Assembly: GCA_035935115.1 (NCBI GenBank)
Contig: DASYXK010000021.1
Coordinates: forward strand, 62,001 to 126,000
DNA: 64,000 nucleotides
Reading direction: 5' to 3'
DNA from: TA-20 sp035935115
Lineage (GTDB): Archaea > Thermoproteota > Nitrososphaeria > Nitrososphaerales > Nitrosopumilaceae
Positions 39,956 through 48,898 of this stretch are shown here, one piece after another (the first letter of the stretch is position 1; the number at the start of each line of letters is the position of its first letter). The position numbers and the translations under genes were made by a program. Below the pieces are notes generated by a model. That model was not told the DNA's origin and made no database searches. It saw only the letters and a program-made list of their open reading frames with translations.

Positions 39956-42418
39956 CTAAGGTTTTGAGTTGTGTATGATATTTTCTGCATTTGTTATCAA
40001 GATGTTTTGGTCTGCCGCTGATAGAGGCTTAAATGGAGGATTATCGCAGCATATACCACGAACAGAATTTTCGAAACTACCCATTTGAATCTGTTCATTG
40101 ATGATATCGCCAGCCTTCAGTGAATTTTCAGCCGAGTCAACTTCTCCTTTTAGAGTATTAGTATGGCCAGCTGAAAGATGGAAGTTTCCAACTTGTAAGA
40201 CCAGATCGTCAAAGACCTTTGTTAAAGTTGTAGATGCTTCAGCTGATGGAGTACTGGTACCTATTGCATTAATGGCAGATACTCTGTAGGTATAAGCTGT
40301 AATAACTGTCAGACCTGTATGTGAGTATGTCGTGGTTGTACCTGCTGTGTTTGCAGCCAAAACTGAATAAGTACCTAGTGTGCCAACCTTTACTTCAACT
40401 TTGTATCCTGTGATTGGTGATCCGCCATTTGATGGTGCACTCCAAGCTAGATTTATCTGAGTTGGAGAAACTGCAGTTGCTGTAAGACCAGCTGGTGCAG
40501 CTGGTACAGTTACTAGTGCAGGTGTTGTTGCAGATGCTTCAGCTGATGGAGTACTGGTACCTATTGCATTAATGGCAGATACTCTGTAGGTATAAGCTGT
40601 AGATGGAATCAGAGCTGTATGTGAGTATGATGTGGTTGCATTGCCAGAGATTGTAGTCAAAGTGGAATAAATACCTAAACCAACTTTGTATTCAATCTTG
40701 TATCCTGTGATTGGTGATCCGCCATTTGATGGTGCTGTCCATGAAAGATTTATTCTAGTTGCATTAACAGCAGATGCTGTAAGGCCAGCTGGTGCAGCTG
40801 GTACAGTTGCCGGTGGCTTTGGATAAAGTAATCCTCCCGGATCTGCAATAACTCCAACAGTTGGATCTGAATCATATGGTCCGTTATCTGTTATTGTCAT
40901 AGTTGTTGTATTGCCACTGTTAATAATAGGCATGGATACCCATGAACCCCCTACAAGCTTGAGATATTGTGAACCCGGAGGTACCGCGTTAGGATAGGTT
41001 ATTGTTACAGTAACAGAGGTCGCTGGTGCAAATCCAGTAATTGACCATGCAAAGAACCCAAGTGGATAGGAACCAGGCGGTGGAGGTGGTGATAGACTTG
41101 ATGGAGGAATTGCAGTAAGACTAGTGAATCCTCCAGCAGATGTGGTAAATTTGACTAGACCACCACTAGTTGCTGATTTTACGGTAAGAGTTGGTACAGT
41201 AACTATTGCTGGCGTTGTTGCAGATGCTTCAGCTGATGGAGTACTGGTACCTATTGCATTAATGGCAGATACTCTGTAGGTATAAGCTGTAGATGGAATC
41301 AGAGCTGTATGTGAGTATGATGTGGTTGCATTAGCTGTGTTTGCAGCCAAAACTGAATAAGTGCCTAGTGTACCAACCTTTACTTCAACTTTGTATCCTG
41401 TGATTGGTGATCCGCCAGTGTTTGATGCAGTCCATGAAAGATTTATCTGAGTTTGAGAAATTGCAGTTGCTGTAAGACCAGCTGGTGCAGCTGGTGCAGT
41501 TAATGTGGGCTTTATGACAGAGACAGTGTCACTACCATAGTTGACTACGTTAACGTTGACATTAATAGTGTCAAAGGCAACCCAAGAAGGATTGATACCC
41601 ACTGGTATGGTATTAACTGCAGTATTTGTTGTACCATTTATCACAGAGACTGTGTTACTACCAAAATTGGCCACGTAAATGTTGCTTATACCATAAGCAA
41701 TACCATAAGGACTGATACCCACTGGTATGGTATTAACTACAGTATTTGTTGCACCATTTATCACAGAAACAGAATTAGCACCATAGTTGGTCACGTAAAT
41801 GTTGCCGTTAGCAGAATCAAAGGCAATCCCATTAGGATTGAAACCCGCTGGTATGGTATTAACTACAGTATTTGTTGCACCATTTATCACAGAAACAGAA
41901 TTACCACTATAGTTGGTCACGTAAATGTTACCGTTAGCAGAATCAAAGGCAACACCAAAAGGATTGACACCAACTGGTATAGTATTAATTACAAAGTTTG
42001 TTCCATTTATCACAGAGACAGTGTTGCCCATAAAGTTGGCCACGTAAGTGTTACCATTAGCAGAATCAAAGGCAACCCCGATAGGATTGTTACCCACTGG
42101 TATGGTTGCAACTACAGTATTTGTTGCACCATTTATCCTAGAGACAGAATTGCCAAAATAGTTGGTCACGTAAATGTTACCGTTACCATAAGCATTCGTA
42201 TAAGGCTTGGAACCAACCGGTATAGTTGCAACTAAAGAATCTGCATGTGCAATAATAGGCATACTAGTATACCATACCAAAATAATAGCTATTGTTGTAA
42301 ACACAATACTGGTTTTTGAGAAATGGTAATTTTTCTTCATTATAGTTTTAGGATTTTTTCTAGCTTTATCATTAGATGTAAAAATAAAATTTAGGGGAAA
42401 TACAGAGCGTAATTTCAT
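39956..42418 (-). CDS. Large secreted beta-propeller and fibronectin type III protein
   Basis: An 820-residue protein. Residues 1-60 hold an N-terminal extension and a hydrophobic signal segment (FTTIAIILVWYTSMPIIAHA). Residues about 60-310 are six YVTN-type repeats of about 42 residues (VSVINGATNTVVNTIPVG, NIYVTNY), a beta-propeller. Three fibronectin type III domains follow (each with GGSPITGYK and AYTYRVSAINAIG), the first separated from the other two by a Pro-rich stretch. The C-terminus is a short helical domain with two adjacent cysteines. It is likely a surface or adhesion protein. The ATG at 42418 is favoured because the promoter box is spaced for it; an ATG at 42340 is the alternative. 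Confidence 0.75.
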   Translation of the reverse strand: MKLRSVFPLNFIFTSNDKARKNPKTIMKKNYHFSKTSIVFTTIAIILVWYTSMPIIAHADSLVATIPVGSKPYTNAYGNGNIYVTNYFGNSVSRINGATNTVVATIPVGNNPIGVAFDSANGNTYVANFMGNTVSVINGTNFVINTIPVGVNPFGVAFDSANGNIYVTNYSGNSVSVINGATNTVVNTIPAGFNPNGIAFDSANGNIYVTNYGANSVSVINGATNTVVNTIPVGISPYGIAYGISNIYVANFGSNTVSVINGTTNTAVNTIPVGINPSWVAFDTINVNVNVVNYGSDTVSVIKPTLTAPAAPAGLTATAISQTQINLSWTASNTGGSPITGYKVEVKVGTLGTYSVLAANTANATTSYSHTALIPSTAYTYRVSAINAIGTSTPSAEASATTPAIVTVPTLTVKSATSGGLVKFTTSAGGFTSLTAIPPSSLSPPPPPGSYPLGFFAWSITGFAPATSVTVTITYPNAVPPGSQYLKLVGGSWVSMPIINSGNTTTMTITDNGPYDSDPTVGVIADPGGLLYPKPPATVPAAPAGLTASAVNATRINLSWTAPSNGGSPITGYKIEYKVGLGIYSTLTTISGNATTSYSHTALIPSTAYTYRVSAINAIGTSTPSAEASATTPALVTVPAAPAGLTATAVSPTQINLAWSAPSNGGSPITGYKVEVKVGTLGTYSVLAANTAGTTTTYSHTGLTVITAYTYRVSAINAIGTSTPSAEASTTLTKVFDDLVLQVGNFHLSAGHTNTLKGEVDSAENSLKAGDIINEQIQMGSFENSVRGICCDNPPFKPLSAADQNILITNAENIIHNSKP
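40232..40301. repeat. 70-bp exact repeat, copy 1 (fibronectin domain)
   Basis: The same 70 bases occur at 40232-40301, 40532-40601 and 41222-41291 with no mismatch by eye. Copies 2 and 3 remain identical for about 40 bases more. They encode the conserved end of each fibronectin type III domain. Exact identity at silent sites points to recent duplication or gene conversion. Confidence 0.85.
40532..40641. repeat. Exact repeat, copy 2 (extended)
   Basis: Copy 2 of the 70-bp repeat, followed by about 40 more bases that match copy 3 but not copy 1. It encodes the end of the second fibronectin domain counted from the C-terminus. See copy 1 for the comparison. Confidence 0.8.
41222..41331. repeat. 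Exact repeat, copy 3 (extended)
   Basis: Copy 3 of the 70-bp repeat plus the 40 bases shared with copy 2. It encodes the end of the fibronectin domain nearest the propeller. Confidence 0.8.
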
Positions 42419-42439
42419 ATAGTTATTTTTCCATTATTA

Positions 42440-42509
42440 GATATAAGACTGGTCTGCCATTTTTGGAAATGAGAAAGCGGACCATAAAAGATTTACCTGC
42501 TATTTTTGG
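42440..42509 (-). promoter_or_regulatory. TATA box and tandem CArG-like boxes upstream of the propeller gene
   Basis: On the minus strand the box CCAAAAATGG (42457-42466) lies 38 nt before the ATG at 42418, with TATA-like CTTATATC (42440-42447) about 25 nt before the ATG. A second, one-mismatch copy, CCAAAAATAG (42500-42509), lies 43 bp further upstream; both are embedded in TCATTTCCAAAAAT. The first copy and its surroundings match the region before the 59839 gene in about 36 of 40 positions. Confidence 0.65.
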
Positions 42510-42569
42510 AAATGAGATTATCATATGCAATATTTGAGTACCTGTCAGATTATTATAATCAGAAGCGAC

Positions 42570-43721
42570 TCAGTTTAGTTTGCGAAATTTTATGGAATCT
42601 CTAACTGCTTCTGCAGTGTTTATCAAACTGTTAATATCCATTGTATCTTTTACATCTACAATATTAAAGTGGCCCATTTTTCTTTGAGGTCTGACCTCAT
42701 CTTTCTGGTACATCTTTAGGTAAAATCCTTTCTTTTGTGCAATATCTATCGGGGCATATCTTCCCTTGAATTCTTTTGGTCCTAAAATATTGCACATTAC
42801 AGCATAGTGCAACAAATCGGTTTTACCAAGCTCAAGTCCAAGAATTGCTCTGAGGTGTTGTTCAAATTGTGAAGTTGAGCATGACTGCAAAGTGTGATGA
42901 CCAGAATTATGAACTCTTGGCGCAATCTCATTTATGAGAATTTTTTCGTCTTTTGTTAAAAACATCTCTATGCCAAATACACCAGCTCCCTTGAGAACCT
43001 CCATTGTTTTTCTGGCAATTTTTTCTGCCTCTTCTGAGATTTTTTTACTAACTCTGGCAGGAGCAATTGTCATCTTGAGTATGTTTTCCTCATGAATGTT
43101 CTCTACTAGTGGATATGTGGTAATCTGCCCTCTTGTATTTCTTGCAGCTATAACTGATACTTCCATTTGAAAATCAATTAATTTCTCAAGCATCAATGAT
43201 CTTCCTTCAAACTTTTCATATGCTTGAGAGATTTGATCAGACTTTTCTATTCTAAAATTTCCTTTTCCATCATATGCATCTCTTCTGCTTTTGAGCATGA
43301 CAGGATATCCAAAAGATCTTATCTTTTCTTTGAGATCTGAAATTGATTGAATTGGCACAAAATCAGCAACAGGAAGTCCATTTTCGCATAAAAATTTTTT
43401 TTGTGTATATTTGTCCTGTATTATTTTCAGTGTTACAGGTGAAGGATTTACTATCACACCACTATTTAGTGATTCAAGCGCTTCGCTGTTTCCTGATTCT
43501 ATTTCATACGTTATGATGTCTGATTGCAAAGAAAGCTCTACTATGGCATTTTTATCCTTAAAATCAGCTACAATCTGCCTTGCTCCAACTTTTGCGGCAG
43601 GACAGTTTCTTGTTGGATCTAGCACGATTATATCTGAAATATGTTCTGGCATTTTTTTTGCAGCTTCAGTTAGCATCATGCCAAGCTGACCGCCTCCTAT
43701 TATGCCTAAAACCTTAGTCAA
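42570..43721 (-). CDS. purK: N5-carboxyaminoimidazole ribonucleotide synthase PurK
   Basis: A 383-residue ATP-grasp enzyme. The start VLGIIGGGQLGMMLTEAA is the family signature, and ATP-grasp motifs include PVMLKSRRDAYDGKGNF, GVFGIEMFLTKDEKILINE and PRVHNSGHHTLQS. It makes N5-CAIR from AIR, bicarbonate and ATP for PurE. The use of PurK with PurE is the bacterial-type route. Confidence 0.94.
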   Translation of the reverse strand: MTKVLGIIGGGQLGMMLTEAAKKMPEHISDIIVLDPTRNCPAAKVGARQIVADFKDKNAIVELSLQSDIITYEIESGNSEALESLNSGVIVNPSPVTLKIIQDKYTQKKFLCENGLPVADFVPIQSISDLKEKIRSFGYPVMLKSRRDAYDGKGNFRIEKSDQISQAYEKFEGRSLMLEKLIDFQMEVSVIAARNTRGQITTYPLVENIHEENILKMTIAPARVSKKISEEAEKIARKTMEVLKGAGVFGIEMFLTKDEKILINEIAPRVHNSGHHTLQSCSTSQFEQHLRAILGLELGKTDLLHYAVMCNILGPKEFKGRYAPIDIAQKKGFYLKMYQKDEVRPQRKMGHFNIVDVKDTMDINSLINTAEAVRDSIKFRKLN

Positions 43722-43844
43722 TACAATGGCTACATGCAGGTTTTAAAAATATCTAACGATATGAATTGCAACATTTGATAATTTGTTTATCTAATGATAT
43801 GACAAAATAAGGAAATAATGATAAGAATACTATCATCACTCAAT

Positions 43845-44579
43845 CTAGGGAATTAATCTAGGATGCAGTACTTGTAGACCCGATTCATTTAATTTTATGG
43901 GAAAGATTTGTTCGCTATGACGAATGCCGCGCATTTTGATTACTTGCATGGCTCTTTCCATAGTGTCTTCCTTTCTCACATGATGAAGTAAGATAATTCC
44001 AGAAGCAACATACCATTCTGAAGGAGTTTTCTGATTCTCAGCGTACTCTGAAATCAATATAGATGTACAGCGTTGATCCTCTAGTGCATGAATCATTCCT
44101 TGTAATCCCTGTCTTGCGTAAAAGATATTCGTATATTGCATTGCAAGAACTGTAAGTGAGTCAACAACAAGTCGTTTTGCTTCTATGCGCTTAATGCTAC
44201 TAAGAATTAGTTGTGTTAAATGCATAAAAGGAAGTGTCTCTCCCCGATAAAGCGATTCATCAAGTGCAACAAAACCTTCCTCCATCTTAAATGGCCTGGC
44301 ATCTATAATTAGTATTCTTCCTTCATCAACGAGTTTCTGTATGTCCCATCCGTATGTTTTAAAATTATTTTTTATTTCTGCTGGACTTTCAGAAAGAGTG
44401 ACAAAAACTCCAGATTCATCAAAATCTTTTGCGCCAGAGTAAAGAAATTGCATTCCAAAAGTTGTCTTTCCACTACCTGGCGGACCTGACAAAACAATGC
44501 TTCGACCTTCTCTAAACCCTCCAGATATTATAGAATCAAAACCAGGAATACCTGTCCTTACCTTAATTTGAGTATCCAT
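43845..44579 (-). CDS. KaiC-like RecA-superfamily ATPase
   Basis: A 244-residue single-domain KaiC-like protein. Walker A GPPGSGKT lies at residues 32-39, after GIPGFDSIISGGFREG. Walker B is KRLVVDSLTVL. Single-domain KaiC-like ATPases include the archaellum motor regulator FlaH/ArlH, and this gene lies at the edge of the pilus locus, so a regulatory role there is possible. FlaH identity is not supported strongly enough to name it. Confidence 0.75.
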   Translation of the reverse strand: MDTQIKVRTGIPGFDSIISGGFREGRSIVLSGPPGSGKTTFGMQFLYSGAKDFDESGVFVTLSESPAEIKNNFKTYGWDIQKLVDEGRILIIDARPFKMEEGFVALDESLYRGETLPFMHLTQLILSSIKRIEAKRLVVDSLTVLAMQYTNIFYARQGLQGMIHALEDQRCTSILISEYAENQKTPSEWYVASGIILLHHVRKEDTMERAMQVIKMRGIRHSEQIFPIKLNESGLQVLHPRLIP

Positions 44580-44788
44580 TATATAGAAAATCTCATAAAT
44601 TTGTATTTAAAGTCTAGTGAGACTTTGTAAATAACAGTTCTCATTTTTGGTATGGTCATTTAATCAGAAGAATTAGAAAAACTGTATGCTAAATTTAGAA
44701 ATCCCCTTAATTATCATTTGTGATCAGACGCTTTTACCCTTTATCTTATGATACTAGGAAAACTAATTTGAAGAAAAAATCATTAAAT

Positions 44789-45646
44789 TTAGAGATGAAT
44801 ATTTTTAGATTTTGCCCAAACAGAGTTGAATAACAACCCCATTGAATAAATCATTGAAACAGAATCTGTCCATACTGCAGTCACTTGTTGAGCAGATTGG
44901 CTGGCGTTTTTTATAAAAAATAGTAACTCTTCATCATCTTTTACTAGAAAACATAGATTTTCTTTTATCCCATCTGGCATCTTTTTGACTTTGTTTCTAT
45001 CAATATCATCAAAAATATACATTGCTTTTTCCGAAGAAGATGTTAACAGTCTAAGTTCTACATTAGAATTATCCAATGATTCAAAGAAATTAGAATGGTA
45101 AAATTTTAAATAATCTTTTTCAGAACCCAGTACGTAAAATTCTTTTTTGGTATTTGTAACCATTTCTTTTATCTTACTGTGTATCTGGTTTGATCCTTGT
45201 AGCATCTGAAATTTATCCTCTTGTGTTTCAGCTGTTGTAGCAAATTCTGGAATGGTATTCCATAATTCTACAATGTTTTTTTCTTGCCTCTCTAGCGTAT
45301 TGACACGTTCCTTTTCAGCGTTTACTAGTACCCATATTGCCTTGTCTAATGGAGTAGCTGAAAATCTGGTAGGATGTTGAAATGTTGCAGAAACGATTCC
45401 TTTATTTTGCAAAGTTGTCAAAAGATGATAGGTTTCCGTTCGCGGTAACTTTAATGACTTGCATACTTCTGGTGCAGTTTTAGAACCATACTTGCCCAAG
45501 AAAATGTAAACTTTGCTTTGATTTGACGTTAATCCAAATTTGGACATCTCTTCTTTTAACTTGCCAAGTGACAATCTATGCTCGGACAAATTTGAATCCG
45601 ATGAGGAATCAAAAATCGATATCTGTAATTCTTCGTCTTTCATCAT
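44789..45646 (-). CDS. TrmB-family transcription regulator
   Basis: A 285-residue protein. Residues 30-100 form a winged helix of the TrmB type (GLTSNQSKVYIFLGKYGSKTAPEVC, then PRTETYHLLTTLQNKGIV). A coiled helix follows, then a C-terminal sensing-like domain (about 150-280). TrmB proteins regulate by ligand binding, and in thaumarchaea they are numerous. It stands between the KaiC-like gene and the pilus accessory genes. The second ATG (45643) is an equally good start. Confidence 0.8.
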   Translation of the reverse strand: MMKDEELQISIFDSSSDSNLSEHRLSLGKLKEEMSKFGLTSNQSKVYIFLGKYGSKTAPEVCKSLKLPRTETYHLLTTLQNKGIVSATFQHPTRFSATPLDKAIWVLVNAEKERVNTLERQEKNIVELWNTIPEFATTAETQEDKFQMLQGSNQIHSKIKEMVTNTKKEFYVLGSEKDYLKFYHSNFFESLDNSNVELRLLTSSSEKAMYIFDDIDRNKVKKMPDGIKENLCFLVKDDEELLFFIKNASQSAQQVTAVWTDSVSMIYSMGLLFNSVWAKSKNIHL

Positions 45647-45805
45647 TATCTACCTAGACTTCCTACTTTTGGTTCACTAGAATATATTGTTGGTAAGTCT
45701 ATTAGTTTTGATCTGGGCTGTCCATCATGTAATCTTGTATATATATTTATTATATTAAATTGAGTAATACATTGTAATTTATTTATAATTAATATATTAA
45801 ATATA

Positions 45806-46342
45806 TTAAATTTTAATTTCATTTAGTTGCTCCGTGTTCACATTAAAGATCGCACTAAATGAGAACTTGGCTTTAGGTTCTGCTGTTTTTATAAAGGCCA
45901 TCTCAAATGAGAGATCACTGTTCATTAATATCACACAGCCAAGGTCATTTTTGAGGCCTTTTGAGACAAGAGAATCAACTGCCTCCTTTGCTTTTTGCAT
46001 TTTTTCAATCTTTAATTTTATTGCCTCCAAAGCCTTGAAATAAAGTTCCATTTCGCCTTTTAATCCAATTCCATCATAAACTAGAATTTCTCCCACATTA
46101 TGCCATCTAGTTTTCTGATCCTTTTTCTTGACAACTTTTTTCTTTTTGGGATCAGCTGGACCTTCTAGTTTTTCTCTTAATTCTGTTAAATCAGCAGAAT
46201 TGTTTACATTGTCCTCTCTGAGTTTTTCTCCAATTAATTTGGAATATTCATCTGATTTTTTCTTTAGGTCGTCAAGATCTTTTTCCAGTAATGACTGGAA
46301 CTCCTCAATTGTACGAAGATGTATTATTCTTCCTTCCTGCAT
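45806..46342 (-). CDS. Pilus-locus accessory protein, unknown
   Basis: A 178-residue soluble protein. The N-terminal half is a charged coiled coil with a Lys-rich insert (KKKKVVKKKDQ). The C-terminal third is strand-rich (LGCVILMNSDLSFEMAFI, AKFSFSAIFNVN). I do not recognise the family. It is one base after the gene at 46344 on the same strand, so the two form an operon reading away from the pilin genes. Confidence 0.55.
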   Translation of the reverse strand: MQEGRIIHLRTIEEFQSLLEKDLDDLKKKSDEYSKLIGEKLREDNVNNSADLTELREKLEGPADPKKKKVVKKKDQKTRWHNVGEILVYDGIGLKGEMELYFKALEAIKLKIEKMQKAKEAVDSLVSKGLKNDLGCVILMNSDLSFEMAFIKTAEPKAKFSFSAIFNVNTEQLNEIKI

Positions 46343-46343
46343 A

Positions 46344-46838
46344 CTAACTTTCCACCTTTTCTACATGTACTGAAGTATCAGTAGATACCATGTCATCAAC
46401 ACTTGAGCTTGGTAGACGCTTGAGCTTTTTTGTGCCCTCTCTCAAGAATGATATCTTTTTGTTCTTTATTGTTCTATCTGCTCTTGCCATACTAATTATA
46501 ACAGGAATTGCATATCGCAGTACATTTGTTGTCTCGTCTAGGCTAAGCTGATCAAATCGCTTTTGTTCTGATTTGAAATTTGGTTTTATGACAAGTATGT
46601 CAAGAGTTGAAGTAAGAATCACTCTTGTGTGTTCTGGCAGACCTAGAAGATCTGGGTGCAAATCAACTGAAAAACTCATATAAGTTGTAATTATTTTTAA
46701 AGAATTGTATAAATCATCTATGACATTGACCTTTTCCTTGTCTAACTCGTATACCTGAACAGCTTCGTCGACAAGATCTTCCATTGCCTTTACTGCTGCT
46801 GCTAGGTTGTCCTCGTTTACACCGTCCTCCTTAGGCAT
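46344..46838 (-). CDS. Pilus-locus accessory protein, unknown
   Basis: A 164-residue soluble, mostly helical protein. DNLAAAVKAMEDLVDEAVQVYEL begins it, and the C-terminus is charged with Ser/Thr. No family is recognised. The promoter is clear: TTTATATAA on the minus strand about 22 nt before the ATG, giving a leaderless transcript. A large inverted repeat lies immediately upstream of that TATA box (46869-46908). Confidence 0.55.
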   Translation of the reverse strand: MPKEDGVNEDNLAAAVKAMEDLVDEAVQVYELDKEKVNVIDDLYNSLKIITTYMSFSVDLHPDLLGLPEHTRVILTSTLDILVIKPNFKSEQKRFDQLSLDETTNVLRYAIPVIISMARADRTIKNKKISFLREGTKKLKRLPSSSVDDMVSTDTSVHVEKVES

Positions 46839-46868
46839 TATTAAAAATGTCCTTTTTTATATAAATAA

Positions 46869-46908
46869 GGTGTGTATGTAAGTAAAAAATACAACAACTT
46901 ACATCACC
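46869..46908. promoter_or_regulatory. Inverted repeat at the promoter of the 46838 gene
   Basis: ATGTAAGT (46876-46883) and ACTTACAT (46897-46904) are inverted, and GGTG (46869-46872) and CACC (46905-46908) extend the arms with a 3-nt bulge. The left arm with its following AAAAAATACA also matches, in 17 of 18 bases, the stretch before the archaellin-like gene at 53311 (53249-53266). It may be an operator shared by the pilus locus. Confidence 0.5.
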
Positions 46909-47024
46909 TGGACATCTCTAATATATTGAGTTTCAAGAAAAAGACGTTTTTCCTTTTGGTCGTATCAGTTAAGGTATACAATACATTCTATAGGCTCAAA
47001 TATTTCGCATGAAGGCGCTGTTAT

Positions 47025-48386
47025 CTATTGGAGCATAATTGCCAAAAAGGGAATGTTCTGGGCATATGAGACTCCGGAAGCACTTGGGCTGGCAGCAAAT
47101 TTTCCAAAGAGAATTAGGAAACCCGTGTTTGGTGCTACTTGACTGTCAAGTGTTGAGGCATCACTATTGAGTGCTGCTGCTGCAGAAGATCCAGCAAAGT
47201 ATATAGTGACTGTCTGTAGTGGAAGTATAGGTATACAATAATCACCATTAACGCAACCATAATTAGGTGATACCTTCGGAGTTACACCCGATACGTCTGA
47301 GCCATTCACAATGTAGGTATATGTGGATTTGGTATTTTGTTGTGGATTTATAGGAGGGAAAAAAACTAACGAGGTTTGTTTCGATACATAGAAGGTACCT
47401 GTAGAGTTGTTATTAGTCAATTTAATAGAAAATGCAGTTGGTTTATTGGCTGACATTGACCAGCCATTATGCCATCCGTTACCTTGGGACCACAAAAAAG
47501 ATGTATAGTTTTCTGTCATTAGCCCTGCATTTTCTGCGTAATTAGTACTGGCAAGAGTTACCTTTGATATAGTTGCTGTCGCATATGCAACATTTCCAGG
47601 ATATCCGTTTTGAAGTTGTGCTTTCCATATACAATATGATTGGTTGACGGATCCTGATACTGACAAATCCCACCTGAAGATTATCGTACCACCAGGCTGC
47701 AGAGCATTATATCTTGGCGGATTCGCTTGGTTTTGTACTAGTGTACATGTAGGAGCTGGATTAGATGTAGTATTTAGCAATGGTGTCATAGGAGTTAGGT
47801 TGGTCAACGTGCTTGATCCGTTATTGGTTACTATCATAAGCAATGTCGTTTTAAATCCAGTAGCAGGAATAGTATTTGGAGCGGCTAAAAATTGGATGTT
47901 TATTGGGGCAGAACCTACTGAGTTCACATTAAATTCTTGGGTGTTACCTCTTGAGGTAACGAGTTTGATATGATATGCCGGTGTTGTCATAAATGAGCAA
48001 GTAGGAAATGGTGGACAGCTGCTGACACTTTGACCTATATTTTTCAAAATTCCTCCAGGTGTCACCAAACTATTTGTTAAACTATAATAATATACCTTAT
48101 CAGTAGACGAGGCTGTTGTATTTATAATCCATAATTTTGTAAAGTTGATTGGAAGGTTTCCTGTATTTATGACAGTAATGTTGAATTTATTATTGACAAA
48201 TGTGGCACTAGCAACAACGAATTTTTCTTGGTCTTGATTTAGCAACACCTGATTTTTGCTCAAAACTACCTGGTTATACTGATCCAAGGTATTCATGCTG
48301 TAAGTTATGTAGACAAGCGTAGTTGAAAGTGCAATTATAGAAAATACCATTCCTATGACAGTACTTAGTCCTCTTCTTGCCCTCAT
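47025..48386 (-). CDS. Long type IV pilin-like protein (pair 1)
   Basis: A 453-residue protein with a class III (prepilin) signal: MRARRG then LSTVIGMVFSIIALSTTLVYI, with cleavage probably after RRG. The rest is a Ser/Thr/Asn-rich secreted beta-sheet protein. It is closely related to the protein at 60996-62282: both have the GNTQEFNVNS stretch, NNGSSTLTN or NNGSSILTN and a final QNIPFLAI or QTIPFLAV. It overlaps the short pilin by 4 bp and is translationally coupled to it. Confidence 0.7.
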   Translation of the reverse strand: MRARRGLSTVIGMVFSIIALSTTLVYITYSMNTLDQYNQVVLSKNQVLLNQDQEKFVVASATFVNNKFNITVINTGNLPINFTKLWIINTTASSTDKVYYYSLTNSLVTPGGILKNIGQSVSSCPPFPTCSFMTTPAYHIKLVTSRGNTQEFNVNSVGSAPINIQFLAAPNTIPATGFKTTLLMIVTNNGSSTLTNLTPMTPLLNTTSNPAPTCTLVQNQANPPRYNALQPGGTIIFRWDLSVSGSVNQSYCIWKAQLQNGYPGNVAYATATISKVTLASTNYAENAGLMTENYTSFLWSQGNGWHNGWSMSANKPTAFSIKLTNNNSTGTFYVSKQTSLVFFPPINPQQNTKSTYTYIVNGSDVSGVTPKVSPNYGCVNGDYCIPILPLQTVTIYFAGSSAAAALNSDASTLDSQVAPNTGFLILFGKFAASPSASGVSYAQNIPFLAIMLQ

Positions 48387-48850
48387 GGTGGTGCTGCCTG
48401 TGTTGTATAGATCAAGCCTCGCGCAGTTGTTACATAAATATTGAGTGGGGCTTTGCTTGACCCCCAGAAACTTTGTATTTTGTAAGATTGCGACGTACCT
48501 GGCAATATTGATAGGTTAAGTGGATAAACATGACTTGGATTATTAATTTTTATTTGTGTAATGGTGAGACCTACATTGCCTGTATTAGTTAGGGTGACAT
48601 TCATCCCTTTAGATGTTGGTATTGATGGAAGGATACAAATATTGCAGAACCAAACATGTTCTATTAATAAATTCTCATTAATTTTATTTGTTTTATCAGA
48701 TGCCGAACTTGCTAATCCAGTTTCAAATGTTGTTAGCTTGCTGTTTGACCAAGCAACTAGTGTGCTCCCTATAACTGCAACTGCAGTTAGCATAATTGCT
48801 GTAGTAACTATCGTACTTAGACCTCGCTGTGTTTGTAATAAACGTATCAT
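48383..48850 (-). CDS. Short type IV pilin-like protein (pair 1)
   Basis: A 155-residue prepilin: a short basic N-terminus (MIRLLQTQRG) and then the hydrophobic LSTIVTTAIMLTAVAVIGSTL. The processing site is after QRG. It is paralogous to 62279-62746 (shared STI-TTAIMLTAVAV and IYVTTARG near the end). Both pairs have the order short pilin then long pilin with a 4-bp overlap. The C-terminal part contains VTLTNTGNVGLTITQIKINN. Confidence 0.7.
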   Translation of the reverse strand: MIRLLQTQRGLSTIVTTAIMLTAVAVIGSTLVAWSNSKLTTFETGLASSASDKTNKINENLLIEHVWFCNICILPSIPTSKGMNVTLTNTGNVGLTITQIKINNPSHVYPLNLSILPGTSQSYKIQSFWGSSKAPLNIYVTTARGLIYTTQAAPP

Positions 48851-48898
48851 TATCTTAAAACTCGATTCTCAAAATAGATATTATCGGTGAGGGTGTAA

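Noticed and set aside
44641..44650. TCATTTTTGG upstream of the KaiC-like gene as a further CArG-like box
   Set aside because: One core base is wrong, the palindrome arms are missing, and the TATA box of that gene is about 40 nt away, unlike the 10-nt spacing at other sites.
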